Source: Phycisphaerales bacterium (GTDB lineage: Bacteria > Planctomycetota > Phycisphaerae > Phycisphaerales > UBA1924). From it: DNA of 64,000 nt. Below are positions 7,593-15,834 of the stretch, piece after piece. The notes below the pieces were generated by a model. It was not told the origin of the DNA. It saw nothing but the letters and a program-made list of their open reading frames with translations, and made no database searches. The stretch covers positions 1 to 64,000 of the forward strand of contig JADLCX010000072.1 of NCBI GenBank assembly GCA_020846975.1. Direction: 5' to 3'. A program made the position numbers and the translations under genes. Every line of letters begins with the position of its first letter. Within the stretch, counting starts at the first letter, position 1.

Positions 7593-9875
7593 ATGGCCGA
7601 CACCCGACCATTTTCCGTCTCGCGGCTCGCGTACCCCGCATTCGCGATCGTGTTGTGGCTGTTCACCACGCTCGGCCTCGGCGGCCAACTGGGCCGAAGC
7701 ACGGACGATTGGTCCTTCAGCCTGATCGACCCGGTCACGGGAAAGCCGCCGCCGCTTGCCGAGTTCGACCCTTGGAGCGACAAACCCTACTTCTGGCGAC
7801 CCGCCCACCAGGTCTTCCTTTTCTTCGTCCGCTCCTACCTCGACGGCTACGACCGTGGCATCCACATCTTCGTCGCCGCGATGCACGGGCTGGCTTGCCT
7901 GCTGCTGTACCGTCTGGTCCGAAGCGTCACCGGCTCGCGCGGAATCGCGGCCTCGACTTCGCTCCTGTTCCTGGCCTGCCCGCTTCACCATGAGGTCTCG
8001 CTCTGGCTCTGCACCACCTCGACCGCGATCGGGACCGCGCTCTTCCTCTGGCTGGGCATCGCCACGGCTCGTTGGTCGCGAGGACCGGCGTCCTTGCGTT
8101 CCTGGCGCGAACTGGCGCCGATGTCGGTCATTGCCGCGGCCATCCCGTTCTTCTATGAGCAGCCGGGAGCCGCGATCGGCGCACTGCCGTTGCTTTATCT
8201 CGCCGCGTGCCCGACGGATCAACCCGTCCGAACGAGGCTCGCTCGCGCCCTTGGCTCGACATTCATCCTCGGGTTGACGCAGATCGCGTTTGTTTGCCTC
8301 ATGCTCGCGACCGCGGGCAAGGGCGAGCGCGGCAGCGCCGGCCGGATGGTGACCCCCGCCGACTTGGCCGCGCGCGCGGGTCAGGTCTGGCACATGCTCA
8401 ACGACATGCTCTGGGGCGACGGCGCCCGCATCGCACTGACAGGATCGGTCCAGATCGGTTGGCGAGTCGCCACGACTTCCGTCGCGTGGGTCTGGCTCGC
8501 CGCCCTCTCGCTCGCGGCCGTGGCGTGCGTAATCGCCGCCGCGGCGCGCCCACACCGCGAAGTCGCAGAACCAAGTCCGACCAGGAGCCGCGCCGTCTGG
8601 CTCGCGCTCTTTGGAGGCCTGATCTCGGTGCTCGCGATCCTCCCGGTCGCCGCCGTCAGGGGGCAGACGTTCCCGCCACGCACGCTGTATGTCCCGATCC
8701 TGGGACTCTCGCTGGTCATCGCGGCCGTGTTCTGGTTCGCCTCGTCCGTTCTGCGCCCACTCTGGCAGGCCTCGCTCCCGCGCTGTCTGGGAGCGGCCGT
8801 CGTGCTGGTGTTGACCGCCGCGGGCGGAATCTGCATGCTCGGCATGCAGCGCGTCTACCAGCGAAGTTCCAGCCTTGACGCGAGAATGGTCGCCTCGCTC
8901 GCCGCGCTCGCGCCCAGCCCGCCGCCGGGCGCGCTCTTCGTGCCCCTCTCGCTCAACGCCCGTGCGGCAAGAACGGGGATGCCGCGCTTCGACCGCCTCC
9001 GCCCCGGCGTGTTCGAGACCTACTGGTCAGCCGGCCCGCCCCTGCAACGCACGCTGCTGCGATCCGACATCTTCGTGAGTTCCCGCAACCCGTGGGCTCC
9101 CAACGAACTCTCCAACCCCACGCCGCAGCAGGTGCGCATCGCCCAGCGCGCCATGCCCGACGTTCCATTCACCACGCGCGAAGGCTCCAACATCCTCGTG
9201 CCCTGGGATCGCATCATCCCCTTCACCATCGAACCCGATGGCGATGCCCGCCTCGTGAACTTGCTCACGTTCGAGGGCGAGGACGGCTCGTCGCTCGACG
9301 TTCGACCGCCGATCGTGACGCGGATGCTTGAACAGGGGTCGATCACGCGCCGCGACACGGTTCACCTCAACCTGGACCGCGCAGCGCCCGTGCCCGGACT
9401 CGCCCCGCTCACCGGCTGGAAGTGGGCCGACGGGACCGAAGTCCTCGACGCGTCGCCGATCGTCGCCTGGCGTGAATCCACGCCGCCCCGCCCGGCTTCG
9501 TGGCTCCATCCCACCGCCGATGGCGGCCGACGCGCGACCCGCACCGTTGCCCTCCCCCCAGGCACCGTTCCCCGCCGCGTCGTCCTCCACGCCGCCCTCA
9601 CCGAGCACGACCTGCGCCGATTGCCCAACGCCCACGCCGTTGAACTCGGTATCGAACTGAACGGGGTTGCACAACCGCACACGCTCGTGCTGGAACGCCG
9701 CGACTTCCGAACATCAAGGCGATGGAAGATGTTCGTTGTCGAAGTACCCTCATCCGATCGCCCATCGACCCTCTCCATCCACGCACGCTCGCCCGCACAA
9801 TCCACGGGTCAGGACCGGAATCCGTTGCCCTGCTGGGTCAGCATGGGCAACATTCTGACGCCGCCCCCGCCCTGA
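7593..9875 (+). CDS. Large polytopic membrane protein, possible lipid-linked sugar glycosyltransferase
   Basis: 760 residues from the ATG at 7593. The first ~440 residues contain about ten hydrophobic helices (for example YPAFAIVLWLFTTLGLG and VLVLTAAGGICMLGM). The long C-terminal half is soluble and would be extracytoplasmic. After helix 1 a loop with STDDWSFSLIDP and FWRPAHQVFLFF resembles the acidic first loop of GT-C/PMT-like glycosyltransferases, and the next gene encodes the polyprenyl-phosphate sugar synthase such enzymes need. The assignment rests on topology and neighbour, so it is tentative. The gene has its own promoter. Confidence 0.6.
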   Translation: MADTRPFSVSRLAYPAFAIVLWLFTTLGLGGQLGRSTDDWSFSLIDPVTGKPPPLAEFDPWSDKPYFWRPAHQVFLFFVRSYLDGYDRGIHIFVAAMHGLACLLLYRLVRSVTGSRGIAASTSLLFLACPLHHEVSLWLCTTSTAIGTALFLWLGIATARWSRGPASLRSWRELAPMSVIAAAIPFFYEQPGAAIGALPLLYLAACPTDQPVRTRLARALGSTFILGLTQIAFVCLMLATAGKGERGSAGRMVTPADLAARAGQVWHMLNDMLWGDGARIALTGSVQIGWRVATTSVAWVWLAALSLAAVACVIAAAARPHREVAEPSPTRSRAVWLALFGGLISVLAILPVAAVRGQTFPPRTLYVPILGLSLVIAAVFWFASSVLRPLWQASLPRCLGAAVVLVLTAAGGICMLGMQRVYQRSSSLDARMVASLAALAPSPPPGALFVPLSLNARAARTGMPRFDRLRPGVFETYWSAGPPLQRTLLRSDIFVSSRNPWAPNELSNPTPQQVRIAQRAMPDVPFTTREGSNILVPWDRIIPFTIEPDGDARLVNLLTFEGEDGSSLDVRPPIVTRMLEQGSITRRDTVHLNLDRAAPVPGLAPLTGWKWADGTEVLDASPIVAWRESTPPRPASWLHPTADGGRRATRTVALPPGTVPRRVVLHAALTEHDLRRLPNAHAVELGIELNGVAQPHTLVLERRDFRTSRRWKMFVVEVPSSDRPSTLSIHARSPAQSTGQDRNPLPCWVSMGNILTPPPP

Positions 9876-9932
9876 TTGTGCTGGATTCAACACGCCTCAT
9901 CAGGTACGCTCGGCGTCTCCCGCCACCCCGCC

Positions 9933-11024
9933 ATGAAACTCTCGGTCGTCATCCCCTGCTGCAACGAGGAAAAGAACCTCCCCACGCTGCACAAGCGGCT
10001 CACGGAGACGGTCTCGAAAGCCGCCGCGGATCACGAACTGATCTTCGTCAACGACGGATCACGCGACAACACGCTCGGCGTGCTCCGCGAACTGGCCGCG
10101 GCTGATCCCCGTGTCCGATTTGTGTCGTTCTCCCGCAACTTCGGCCACGAGATCGCCGTTGCTGCGGGGCTCGACCGCGCCGTCGGAGATGCCGCGGTCC
10201 TCATCGACGCCGACCTGCAGGACCCGCCCGAGTTGATCGAGCGGATGGTCGAGCGCTGGCGCGAAGGCGTGCATGTCGTCTACGCCCAGCGCCGCAAGCG
10301 CCGCGGCGACCCGATCCCCAAGAAGGTCGCCATCTACCTGTTCTACCGGCTGCTCGGTCGCATCAGCGAGATCGACATCCCCATCGATACCGGCAACTTC
10401 CGCCTCATGGACCGCTGCGTGATCGAGGTCGTCCGGTCGTGCAAGGAGAACCCGCGCTACATCCGCGGCCTGGTCCCGTGGGCCGGCTTCCGGCAGGAAC
10501 CGCTCCTGTTCGACCGCGACCCGCGCCTTGCGGGCAAGACCGGCTACGGCTTCTTCAAGCTCGTGCGACTCGCGCTCGACGGCATCTGTTCGTTCTCGAT
10601 GGTCCCCTTGCGCATCAGCACCTGGCTAGGCGCGGGTGTCATCGCCCTGGCCGCGTTGCTCGCGATCTACGTCGTCGTCGAGCGGCTGATCATGGGCGCC
10701 GAAACGCCGACGACTCTCGGCGTGCCGCGCGGCTTTGCCTTCCTTGCCTGCGTCATCCTCTTCATCGGCGGCGTCCAACTCTTCATGCTCGGCATGTTGG
10801 CTACCTACGTCGGATACATCTTCAAGAACGTGCAGCAGCGCCCGATGTACGTCGTCGAGGAGGAAGGGGGGGGGCCGCAAGCCGCCCCGGCGCAGGTCGT
10901 CGTTCGACCTATACCCGCAATCCCGCCAGCAAAAACGACAACGCCCGTCGAAACGGGCGATGGTCGGGGAAAAGGCTCGTTGCGGGGAACACGGGCGTCT
11001 GGAGTCGAACCAGAAACCTCCTGA
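9933..11024 (+). CDS. GtrB/DPM1-type polyprenyl-phosphate glycosyltransferase (GT2)
   Basis: 363 residues from the ATG at 9933. The GT2 domain spans residues ~1-230: KLSVVIPCCNEEKNLP, LIFVNDGSRDNT (nucleotide binding), and VLIDADLQDPPELI with the DxD-like DAD metal site. RGLVPWAGFRQ follows, then two C-terminal membrane helices (residues ~235-310) as in GtrB and DPM1 homologues. It should transfer a sugar from UDP or GDP to polyprenyl phosphate for use outside the membrane, probably by the preceding membrane protein. The last ~60 residues are disordered, and the final 35 bp lie antisense to tRNA-Arg, so the 3' end of this gene carries the tRNA's terminator. Confidence 0.87.
   Translation: MKLSVVIPCCNEEKNLPTLHKRLTETVSKAAADHELIFVNDGSRDNTLGVLRELAAADPRVRFVSFSRNFGHEIAVAAGLDRAVGDAAVLIDADLQDPPELIERMVERWREGVHVVYAQRRKRRGDPIPKKVAIYLFYRLLGRISEIDIPIDTGNFRLMDRCVIEVVRSCKENPRYIRGLVPWAGFRQEPLLFDRDPRLAGKTGYGFFKLVRLALDGICSFSMVPLRISTWLGAGVIALAALLAIYVVVERLIMGAETPTTLGVPRGFAFLACVILFIGGVQLFMLGMLATYVGYIFKNVQQRPMYVVEEEGGGPQAAPAQVVVRPIPAIPPAKTTTPVETGDGRGKGSLRGTRASGVEPETS
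10930..10960 (-). terminator. Intrinsic terminator of tRNA-Arg
   Basis: On the minus strand a perfect 7-bp stem (10942-10948 with 10953-10959, loop of 4) is followed by TTGTCGTTTTTGC. It lies 30 bp downstream of the tRNA 3' end and inside the coding sequence of the convergent glycosyltransferase gene. Confidence 0.7.
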
Positions 11025-11063
11025 TCCGTAGTCAGGTGCTCTATCCAATTGAGCTACGCCCGC
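10990..11063 (-). tRNA. tRNA-Arg (anticodon ACG)
   Basis: The minus strand folds as a standard cloverleaf. The acceptor stem GCGGGCG pairs with CGCCCGT (closing pair G-U) and is followed by TA. The D arm is GCTC..GAGC. The anticodon arm is CCTGA-CTACGGA-TCAGG, with ACG at positions 34-36. The T arm TCTGG-TTCGACT-CCAGA and discriminator G complete it. CCA is not encoded. ACG, read as ICG after A34 deamination, decodes CGU/CGC/CGA. The 3' half overlaps the end of the glycosyltransferase gene on the other strand. Confidence 0.95.
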
Positions 11064-11074
11064 AAAGGCGGGAA

Positions 11075-11103
11075 AGCCTAAGCCTGCACCCGCCCGTTGG
11101 CAA
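11075..11103 (-). promoter_or_regulatory. Putative promoter of tRNA-Arg, TTGCCA-N17-TAGGCT
   Basis: Minus-strand -35 TTGCCA (11103-11098) and -10 TAGGCT (11080-11075) have 17-bp spacing. The -10 box ends 11 nt before the tRNA 5' end. The -10 matches the TAnnCT form seen before protein genes in this window. Confidence 0.6.
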
Positions 11104-11153
11104 GTTGGACGGGGCGAACTCAGTGTTTGTTCGGATTCTTGCCCCCATCGCGC

Positions 11154-11181
11154 TTGATTCCCGCCCGGAGCCTGCGATACT
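11154..11181 (+). promoter_or_regulatory. Putative promoter of rpsT, TTGATT-N16-GATACT
   Basis: -35 TTGATT at 11154-11159 and -10 GATACT at 11176-11181. The rpsT start codon follows 9 nt after the -10 box, so any leader is very short. Confidence 0.55.
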
Positions 11182-11190
11182 TCTCCCCCT

Positions 11191-11466
11191 ATGGCCCACT
11201 CCCTGACCGCCGAAAAACGCATCCGCCAGAACGCCAAGAACGCCGCCCGCAACCGGTGGCGCCTCAAGACCATGCGCGGCGCGATCAAGGAGTTCCTCGA
11301 CAAGCTCGCGCACGGCTCGGCCGCGGATGCCGGCGAGGCGTTCAACAAGGCTGCGAAACTGATCGACCGCACCGCCGCGAAGGGCGTGATCCACAAGAAC
11401 CAGGCCGCTCGCCGCAAAAGCCGCCTGTCCAAGCGGCTCAAGAGCAAGGCCGGCTCGAAGGCCTGA
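11191..11466 (+). CDS. rpsT: 30S ribosomal protein S20
   Basis: 91 residues, the normal bS20 length. The protein is Lys/Arg/Ala-rich and all-helical, with the family N-terminus MAHSLTAEKRIRQNAKNAAR and RWRLKTMRGAIK. The conserved HKNQAARRKSRLSKRL near the C-terminus corresponds to the IHKNxAARxKSRL block. It binds 16S rRNA in early small-subunit assembly. It is a single-gene unit with its own promoter upstream and a strong intrinsic terminator downstream. Confidence 0.97.
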   Translation: MAHSLTAEKRIRQNAKNAARNRWRLKTMRGAIKEFLDKLAHGSAADAGEAFNKAAKLIDRTAAKGVIHKNQAARRKSRLSKRLKSKAGSKA

Positions 11467-11492
11467 GCCGATTTCGCCTCCGGATTCTGACG

Positions 11493-11522
11493 AACCCGCC
11501 GCACCATCCCGGCGGGTTTTTT
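11493..11522 (+). terminator. Intrinsic terminator of rpsT
   Basis: AACCCGCC (11493-11500) pairs with GGCGGGTT (11511-11518) around a 10-nt loop, and T residues run to 11522. It begins 27 bp after the rpsT stop codon. Confidence 0.85.
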
Positions 11523-11597
11523 CATGGCCGCCCGACGTGCCCCGTTGCGAACTGTTCGCATTAGCGCGCCGATGCCACCTTGTTCCCATCGGCGCGG

Positions 11598-11603
11598 TAG
11601 ACT
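11598..11603 (+). promoter_or_regulatory. Putative -10 box TAGACT of the molybdenum hydroxylase operon
   Basis: TAGACT lies 26 bp before the start codon at 11630. Unlike the leaderless-type genes, the leader here contains a good Shine-Dalgarno sequence (CAGGAG, 11618-11623). No clear -35 is visible. Confidence 0.4.
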
Positions 11604-11629
11604 GTTCCTTCCACGGCAGGAGCTTTCCC

Positions 11630-12385
11630 ATGCCCGACGACTCTGTTCACAACGCGCCCACCGGCCCGGGTTGCGGCCGCTCGTGCAACTGCGGCCGCGC
11701 CAACGCGGATGCTGACGGCCTGATCCGAGACCCGAAGTCCAACGGCGACGGCGTCTCGCGCCGGTCGTTCATCAAGACGCTGGGCGCATCGGCCGCGGTG
11801 TCCTCGCTCTCGGCGACTTCCGAATCGCGCGCCAACGCGCTGCTCGGTCGCGAAGTTCCGAAGTCGGCGGCGATGCTCATCGACGGGCCGGAGCCGGTCG
11901 ATGTCACGCTCAACATCAACGGCAAGCCGCTGGCCGTCAAGGTCGAGCCCGCGACGACGCTGCTGGAAGCGCTCCGGTTTCACCTGAACCTCACCGGATC
12001 CAAAGAGATCTGCGACCGGGGCGCCTGCGGCGGGTGCTCGGTGATCGTTGACGGCAAGCTCGTCAACTCGTGCATGATGCTCGCGCTCGACGCCGTGGGC
12101 GCGCAGGTCACGACGGTCGAAGGGCTCGCCAGGGACGGCAAGCTCGACCCCGTGCAGGAGAGCTTCGTCCGGCACGACGGTCTGCAATGCGGGTACTGCA
12201 CACCCGGGCTGGTCATGGCCTGCCGGGCGCTGCTGAACGACAACCCCAAGCCGACGCTCGAGGAGATCAAGAAGGGCCTCTCCGGCAACCTCTGCCGATG
12301 CGGCACCTACACCAACATCTTCAACGCCGCGCTGGAAGCCTCGGGGCAGGCGCCGATCATGGACCAGAAGATGGAGGGAGCCTGA
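11630..12385 (+). CDS. Tat-exported [2Fe-2S] subunit of a PaoA/YagT-type molybdenum hydroxylase
   Basis: 251 residues. The start at 11630 is chosen because AGGAG precedes it. Around residue 44 is the twin-arginine motif SRRSFIKTLG with a short hydrophobic stretch, so the complex is exported folded through Tat. The plant-type [2Fe-2S] domain carries CDRGACGGCSVIVDGKLVNS (first cluster), and the second cluster is formed by QCGYCTPG and NLCRCGTY. Subunits of this kind pass electrons from the molybdenum site to the FAD subunit. The Tat signal on the small subunit and the FAD partner's extra cysteines match E. coli PaoABC, a periplasmic aldehyde oxidoreductase. An unusual Cys-rich run (CGRSCNCG) precedes the signal. 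Confidence 0.88.
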   Translation: MPDDSVHNAPTGPGCGRSCNCGRANADADGLIRDPKSNGDGVSRRSFIKTLGASAAVSSLSATSESRANALLGREVPKSAAMLIDGPEPVDVTLNINGKPLAVKVEPATTLLEALRFHLNLTGSKEICDRGACGGCSVIVDGKLVNSCMMLALDAVGAQVTTVEGLARDGKLDPVQESFVRHDGLQCGYCTPGLVMACRALLNDNPKPTLEEIKKGLSGNLCRCGTYTNIFNAALEASGQAPIMDQKMEGA

Positions 12386-12388
12386 GCC

Positions 12389-14491
12389 ATGAAACCACTC
12401 GACGAAGCGACGCTCATCCCGTCCCACATGCCGACAACAAACCGCCCGTCGAACATGGGCGCTTCGGTGAACGACAATGCATCGCGCCTTGACGCGGTGC
12501 CGAAGGTGACCGGCTCGGCGAAGTACGGCAAGGACTACCACCTGCCCAACTCGCTCTACATCGTGTTCATCCGCTGCCCGTGGGGCGCGGCCGACTTCGT
12601 GAGCGCCGACGAGGCCGCCGCGAAAGCGACGCCCGGTGTCGTCGAGATGCAGGTGCGAGGCAAGTCGTGCACGTACCACGGCCAGTCGATCGGGTACATC
12701 GCGGCCGACTCGCCGCGGGCGGCCAAACGGGCCCTCAGGGCCCTTGCGCCGAAGTGGAAGCGGACGCCGGTCAAGACACAGATCTCCGACACCGTCAAGG
12801 ATAATCCCGACATCGGCGATGACGGCCAGAACAACATGAACGGCGCGGAGGTGACGCACGAGGCCGTGTACACGACGCCCGTCCAGACGCACTCGTCGCT
12901 GGAGACGCACGGCGGCGCGGTCGATCATCGCGGCGATCGCGCCACGGTGTACGCCTCGACACAGGGCACATCGTCGTCACGCGACGGGCTGGGCGGGCCG
13001 CTCGGGCTTGGCCAGGGCGACTTCGAGCTGGTGTGCGAGTACGTTGGCGGCGGCTTCGGGTCGAAACTCGGAGGTCCGGGCAAGGAACTGACCACCGCGG
13101 CCCAACTCGCGGCCAAATACAAGCGCCCGGCGTACATGTTCTGCAACCGGTCCGAGGAGCACCTCGACACCGGCAACCGCCCGTCGAGCCGCACGCTCGC
13201 CCGCATCGGCTTCAAGAAGGACGGCTCGCCGGTCGGCGGCGAGATTCGCACGTGGGGCGGCACCGGTGTCGCGGGCGGCGGCGGCGGCGCGAGCATCCCG
13301 TCCGGCCGGTACAAGCTCGGAGAGATCAAGAAACTACACGACGATGTGAGCTTCAACGGCGGCGGTCCGCGGGCCTTCCGAGCGCCCGGCCATCCGCAGG
13401 CCGCGTTCGCCGAAGAACTCATGCTCGATGAGGTCGCCGCGAAACTCGGCATGGACCCGCTCGCGCTCCGCATGAAACTGGCCGGCGGCGAGCACAGGAA
13501 GATGTTCGAGGCGGGCGCGAAACTGATCGGCTGGAGCAACCGCAAGCCCAACGGCTCGCAGAACTCGGCGCTGCGGACCGGCTACGGAGCCGGCGCCGCC
13601 GGCTGGGGGAGCGCCGGCCCGGGCGGCGCGGCGGAGGTCGTGATCGCACGCGACGGTTCGGTCGAGAGCCGCACGGGCACGCAGGATATCGGCACCGGCC
13701 AGCGCACCGGCATGGGCATCGTGACCGCCGACGCCCTGGGCATCCCGCTCAAGTACGTCTCGGTCAAGATCGGCCGCTCGACACTCCCGCCCGGCCCCGG
13801 CTCGGGCGGTTCGGTGACCACCCCGACCACCGCGCCGACGATGACCGCCGTGGCCAAGGCCGCCAAGACCCAGTTGCTTGAGTTGCTGGCGACGCAGGCG
13901 AACGCCAAGCCCGATGAGTTCAGCATCAAGGACGGCGTGGTGCTCCGCAACGGCGAGAAGTACCTGACGTGGGAGGAAGCCTGCGGCAAGCTGCCCAACG
14001 ACGGCATCACGGCCAACAAGGGCAAGGGCGAGCGCGGAGACGGCCACTCCAACGGTGTGCAGTTCGTGAAGCTCGATGTGGACACCGAGACCGGCGTGAT
14101 CCATCTTCGGCACGTCGTGGCGATCCAGTCGTGCGGGCGGGTGATCTGCCGCAAGACCGCCGAGAGCCAGATCATCGGCGGCGTGATCCAGGGCCTGTCG
14201 TTCGCGCTGTTCGAGAACAAGCTGCTCGACCGCAACACCGGCGCGATGGTGAACGACAACTTCGAGTCGTACAAGATCCTCGGACCCGGCGACATGCCGC
14301 ACATCGAGCCCGTGCTGTGGTCCAAGGGCCAGTCCGGGTTCAAGGCGCTGGGCGAACCGCCGACGATCCCCACCGCGGGCGCGACCGCCTGCGCGCTGTT
14401 CAACGCCATCGGTCGCCCGGTTCGAGACCTGCCGCTGACACCCGACAAAGTCCTGGCCGCACTCGCGGCCGGCCAAGGAGGCGCCGCGTGA
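12389..14491 (+). CDS. Molybdopterin-binding large subunit of xanthine/aldehyde oxidase family
   Basis: 700 residues, typical for PaoC/YagR-type catalytic subunits. The N-terminal a/b-hammerhead region has VPKVTGSAKYGKDYHLP. The cofactor segments are VCEYVGGGFGSKLGG and FNGGGPRAFRAPGHPQAAFA. Near the C-terminus, KALGEPPTIPTAG holds the catalytic Glu in the GEPP block of the family. It would hydroxylate an aldehyde or N-heterocycle using water, on the outer side of the membrane. It lies 3 bp after the [2Fe-2S] gene and overlaps the FAD gene by 4 bp. No cofactor-inserting chaperone of the PaoD/XdhC type is seen in the window. Confidence 0.9.
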   Translation: MKPLDEATLIPSHMPTTNRPSNMGASVNDNASRLDAVPKVTGSAKYGKDYHLPNSLYIVFIRCPWGAADFVSADEAAAKATPGVVEMQVRGKSCTYHGQSIGYIAADSPRAAKRALRALAPKWKRTPVKTQISDTVKDNPDIGDDGQNNMNGAEVTHEAVYTTPVQTHSSLETHGGAVDHRGDRATVYASTQGTSSSRDGLGGPLGLGQGDFELVCEYVGGGFGSKLGGPGKELTTAAQLAAKYKRPAYMFCNRSEEHLDTGNRPSSRTLARIGFKKDGSPVGGEIRTWGGTGVAGGGGGASIPSGRYKLGEIKKLHDDVSFNGGGPRAFRAPGHPQAAFAEELMLDEVAAKLGMDPLALRMKLAGGEHRKMFEAGAKLIGWSNRKPNGSQNSALRTGYGAGAAGWGSAGPGGAAEVVIARDGSVESRTGTQDIGTGQRTGMGIVTADALGIPLKYVSVKIGRSTLPPGPGSGGSVTTPTTAPTMTAVAKAAKTQLLELLATQANAKPDEFSIKDGVVLRNGEKYLTWEEACGKLPNDGITANKGKGERGDGHSNGVQFVKLDVDTETGVIHLRHVVAIQSCGRVICRKTAESQIIGGVIQGLSFALFENKLLDRNTGAMVNDNFESYKILGPGDMPHIEPVLWSKGQSGFKALGEPPTIPTAGATACALFNAIGRPVRDLPLTPDKVLAALAAGQGGAA

Positions 14492-15489
14492 ACCCCTTCG
14501 CGTACGTGCAACCCCGGACGTTCGACGAGGCCGCCGCCGCGCTGGCCGAGAAACGGTTCTCGCTGCCCATGCTCAAGGCCGGGGGCATGGATGTTGTCGA
14601 TCACCTGAAGGAAGGACTGATCCAGCCCGATGCGCTGGTCAACATCAAGCGGCTGCGCTCGCAGCCCGACGGGGCGCCGATCGCCGAAGCCGGCGGCAAG
14701 GTCCGCATCGAGGCGACCGCCACGATGGCCGAGATCGCGGCCTCGGATGTCGTGAAGCGGCTGGCGCCCGTGCTGGGGCTCTCGGTCGGAACCGCCGCAA
14801 GCCCGCAGGTCCGCAACATCGGCACCGCGGCGGGCAACCTGCTCCAGCGCCCGCGGTGCTGGTACTACCGGCACGAGCAGTTCGACTGCCTGAAGAAGGG
14901 CGGTTCGACGTGCTACTCGATCGAGGGCGAGAACAAGTTCCACGCGATCTTCGGCGGCGGTCCGTGCCACATCGTGCACCCCTCGAACCTCGCGCCCGCG
15001 CTGATGGTGTGCAACGGCGTCGTGCACATTGTCGGCTCGGACCGCAAGTCGCTCCCGATCGCTCAACTCTTTCACGGGCCGGACCAGGGGATCAGGTCCG
15101 AGCACGTGCTCAAGCCCGGCGAGGTGATCACGCACATCACCTGCGACGCCGCGCCACGGAGCGGGTTCTACGCGATCAAGGAGAAGCAGTCGTTCGATTG
15201 GCCGCTGGTCGCCGCTTCGGTCTCGCTCGAACTCGACGGCGCGAAGATCCGCTCTGCCCGCGTGTGCGCGGGCGCGGTGGCTCCGATCCCGTGGGATCTG
15301 CCGAAGGTCGAGGAGGCCCTCAAGGGCGTGAGTGTTGACGACGATGCGGCGTTGCGTAGAGCGTGCGACGTGGCCGGCGATGGCGCCAAGCCGATGACCG
15401 ACAACGCGTATAAGGTCCGGCTGCTGCCGGTCGCCGTGCGGCGGGCGACGCTGATCGCCGCCGGGCGCAAGACGGAGGTGGACGCATGA
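14488..15489 (+). CDS. FAD-binding subunit with extra [4Fe-4S] site (PaoB/YagS-like)
   Basis: 333 residues from the GTG at 14488, which overlaps the large-subunit stop (GTGA). It has the FAD PCMH fold and CO-dehydrogenase-flavoprotein C-terminal domain: FAYVQPRTFDEAAAAL, then the flavin loop NIGTAAGNLLQRPRC. Cysteines C124, C134, C142 and C160 lie in the insertion RCWYYRHEQFDCLKKGG...GGGPC, matching the [4Fe-4S] ligands of E. coli PaoB. It receives electrons from the [2Fe-2S] subunit. The gene order here is A-C-B, not A-B-C. Confidence 0.88.
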   Translation: MNPFAYVQPRTFDEAAAALAEKRFSLPMLKAGGMDVVDHLKEGLIQPDALVNIKRLRSQPDGAPIAEAGGKVRIEATATMAEIAASDVVKRLAPVLGLSVGTAASPQVRNIGTAAGNLLQRPRCWYYRHEQFDCLKKGGSTCYSIEGENKFHAIFGGGPCHIVHPSNLAPALMVCNGVVHIVGSDRKSLPIAQLFHGPDQGIRSEHVLKPGEVITHITCDAAPRSGFYAIKEKQSFDWPLVAASVSLELDGAKIRSARVCAGAVAPIPWDLPKVEEALKGVSVDDDAALRRACDVAGDGAKPMTDNAYKVRLLPVAVRRATLIAAGRKTEVDA

Positions 15490-15749
15490 ACTGGGAAGCC
15501 CCTGTCAACCTGCAGCCCTGCTGCCTCAACCTCCGGCACAAGATGATGTACTGCGACCCGCGGCAGGCCGTGCCCGGCACCGTGCACGAGGGTTCGGAGA
15601 CGCGCGTGTACCTGTGTGCCCGCACCCAGGAAGTGCTGGGCCCGGACGACCAGCCGGTTCACCCGCGCCGCTGCGGCACGGGCCGCGCGTGCTTTGCCGC
15701 GCCGGCCATGCCGACGATCAACGGCCAGTCGCCGAGCAACGTCGTCTGA
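15486..15749 (+). CDS. Small six-cysteine protein of the molybdenum hydroxylase operon
   Basis: 87 residues, starting inside the stop of the FAD gene (ATGA overlap), so its synthesis is coupled to the enzyme. Cysteines fall at 12, 13, 23, 44, 63 and 69 (LQPCCLNLRHKMMYC, VYLCART, RRCGTGRACF), a spacing that could bind a metal cluster or zinc. There is no signal peptide or membrane helix. I do not recognise the family. Tight coupling suggests a maturation factor or an extra electron-transfer subunit. Confidence 0.75.
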   Translation: MNWEAPVNLQPCCLNLRHKMMYCDPRQAVPGTVHEGSETRVYLCARTQEVLGPDDQPVHPRRCGTGRACFAAPAMPTINGQSPSNVV

Positions 15750-15834
15750 GCCCAACACCCCCCTTGTCTTCCACTCCCGGACACATCGGTTTTTCGCGCT
15801 CGCCGCCATCGTCACCCTCTCCTGATCGTCCGCG

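Noticed and set aside
13582..15135. A 517-codon minus-strand frame across the molybdenum hydroxylase genes
   Set aside because: It spans the junction of two real genes and has no domain signature.
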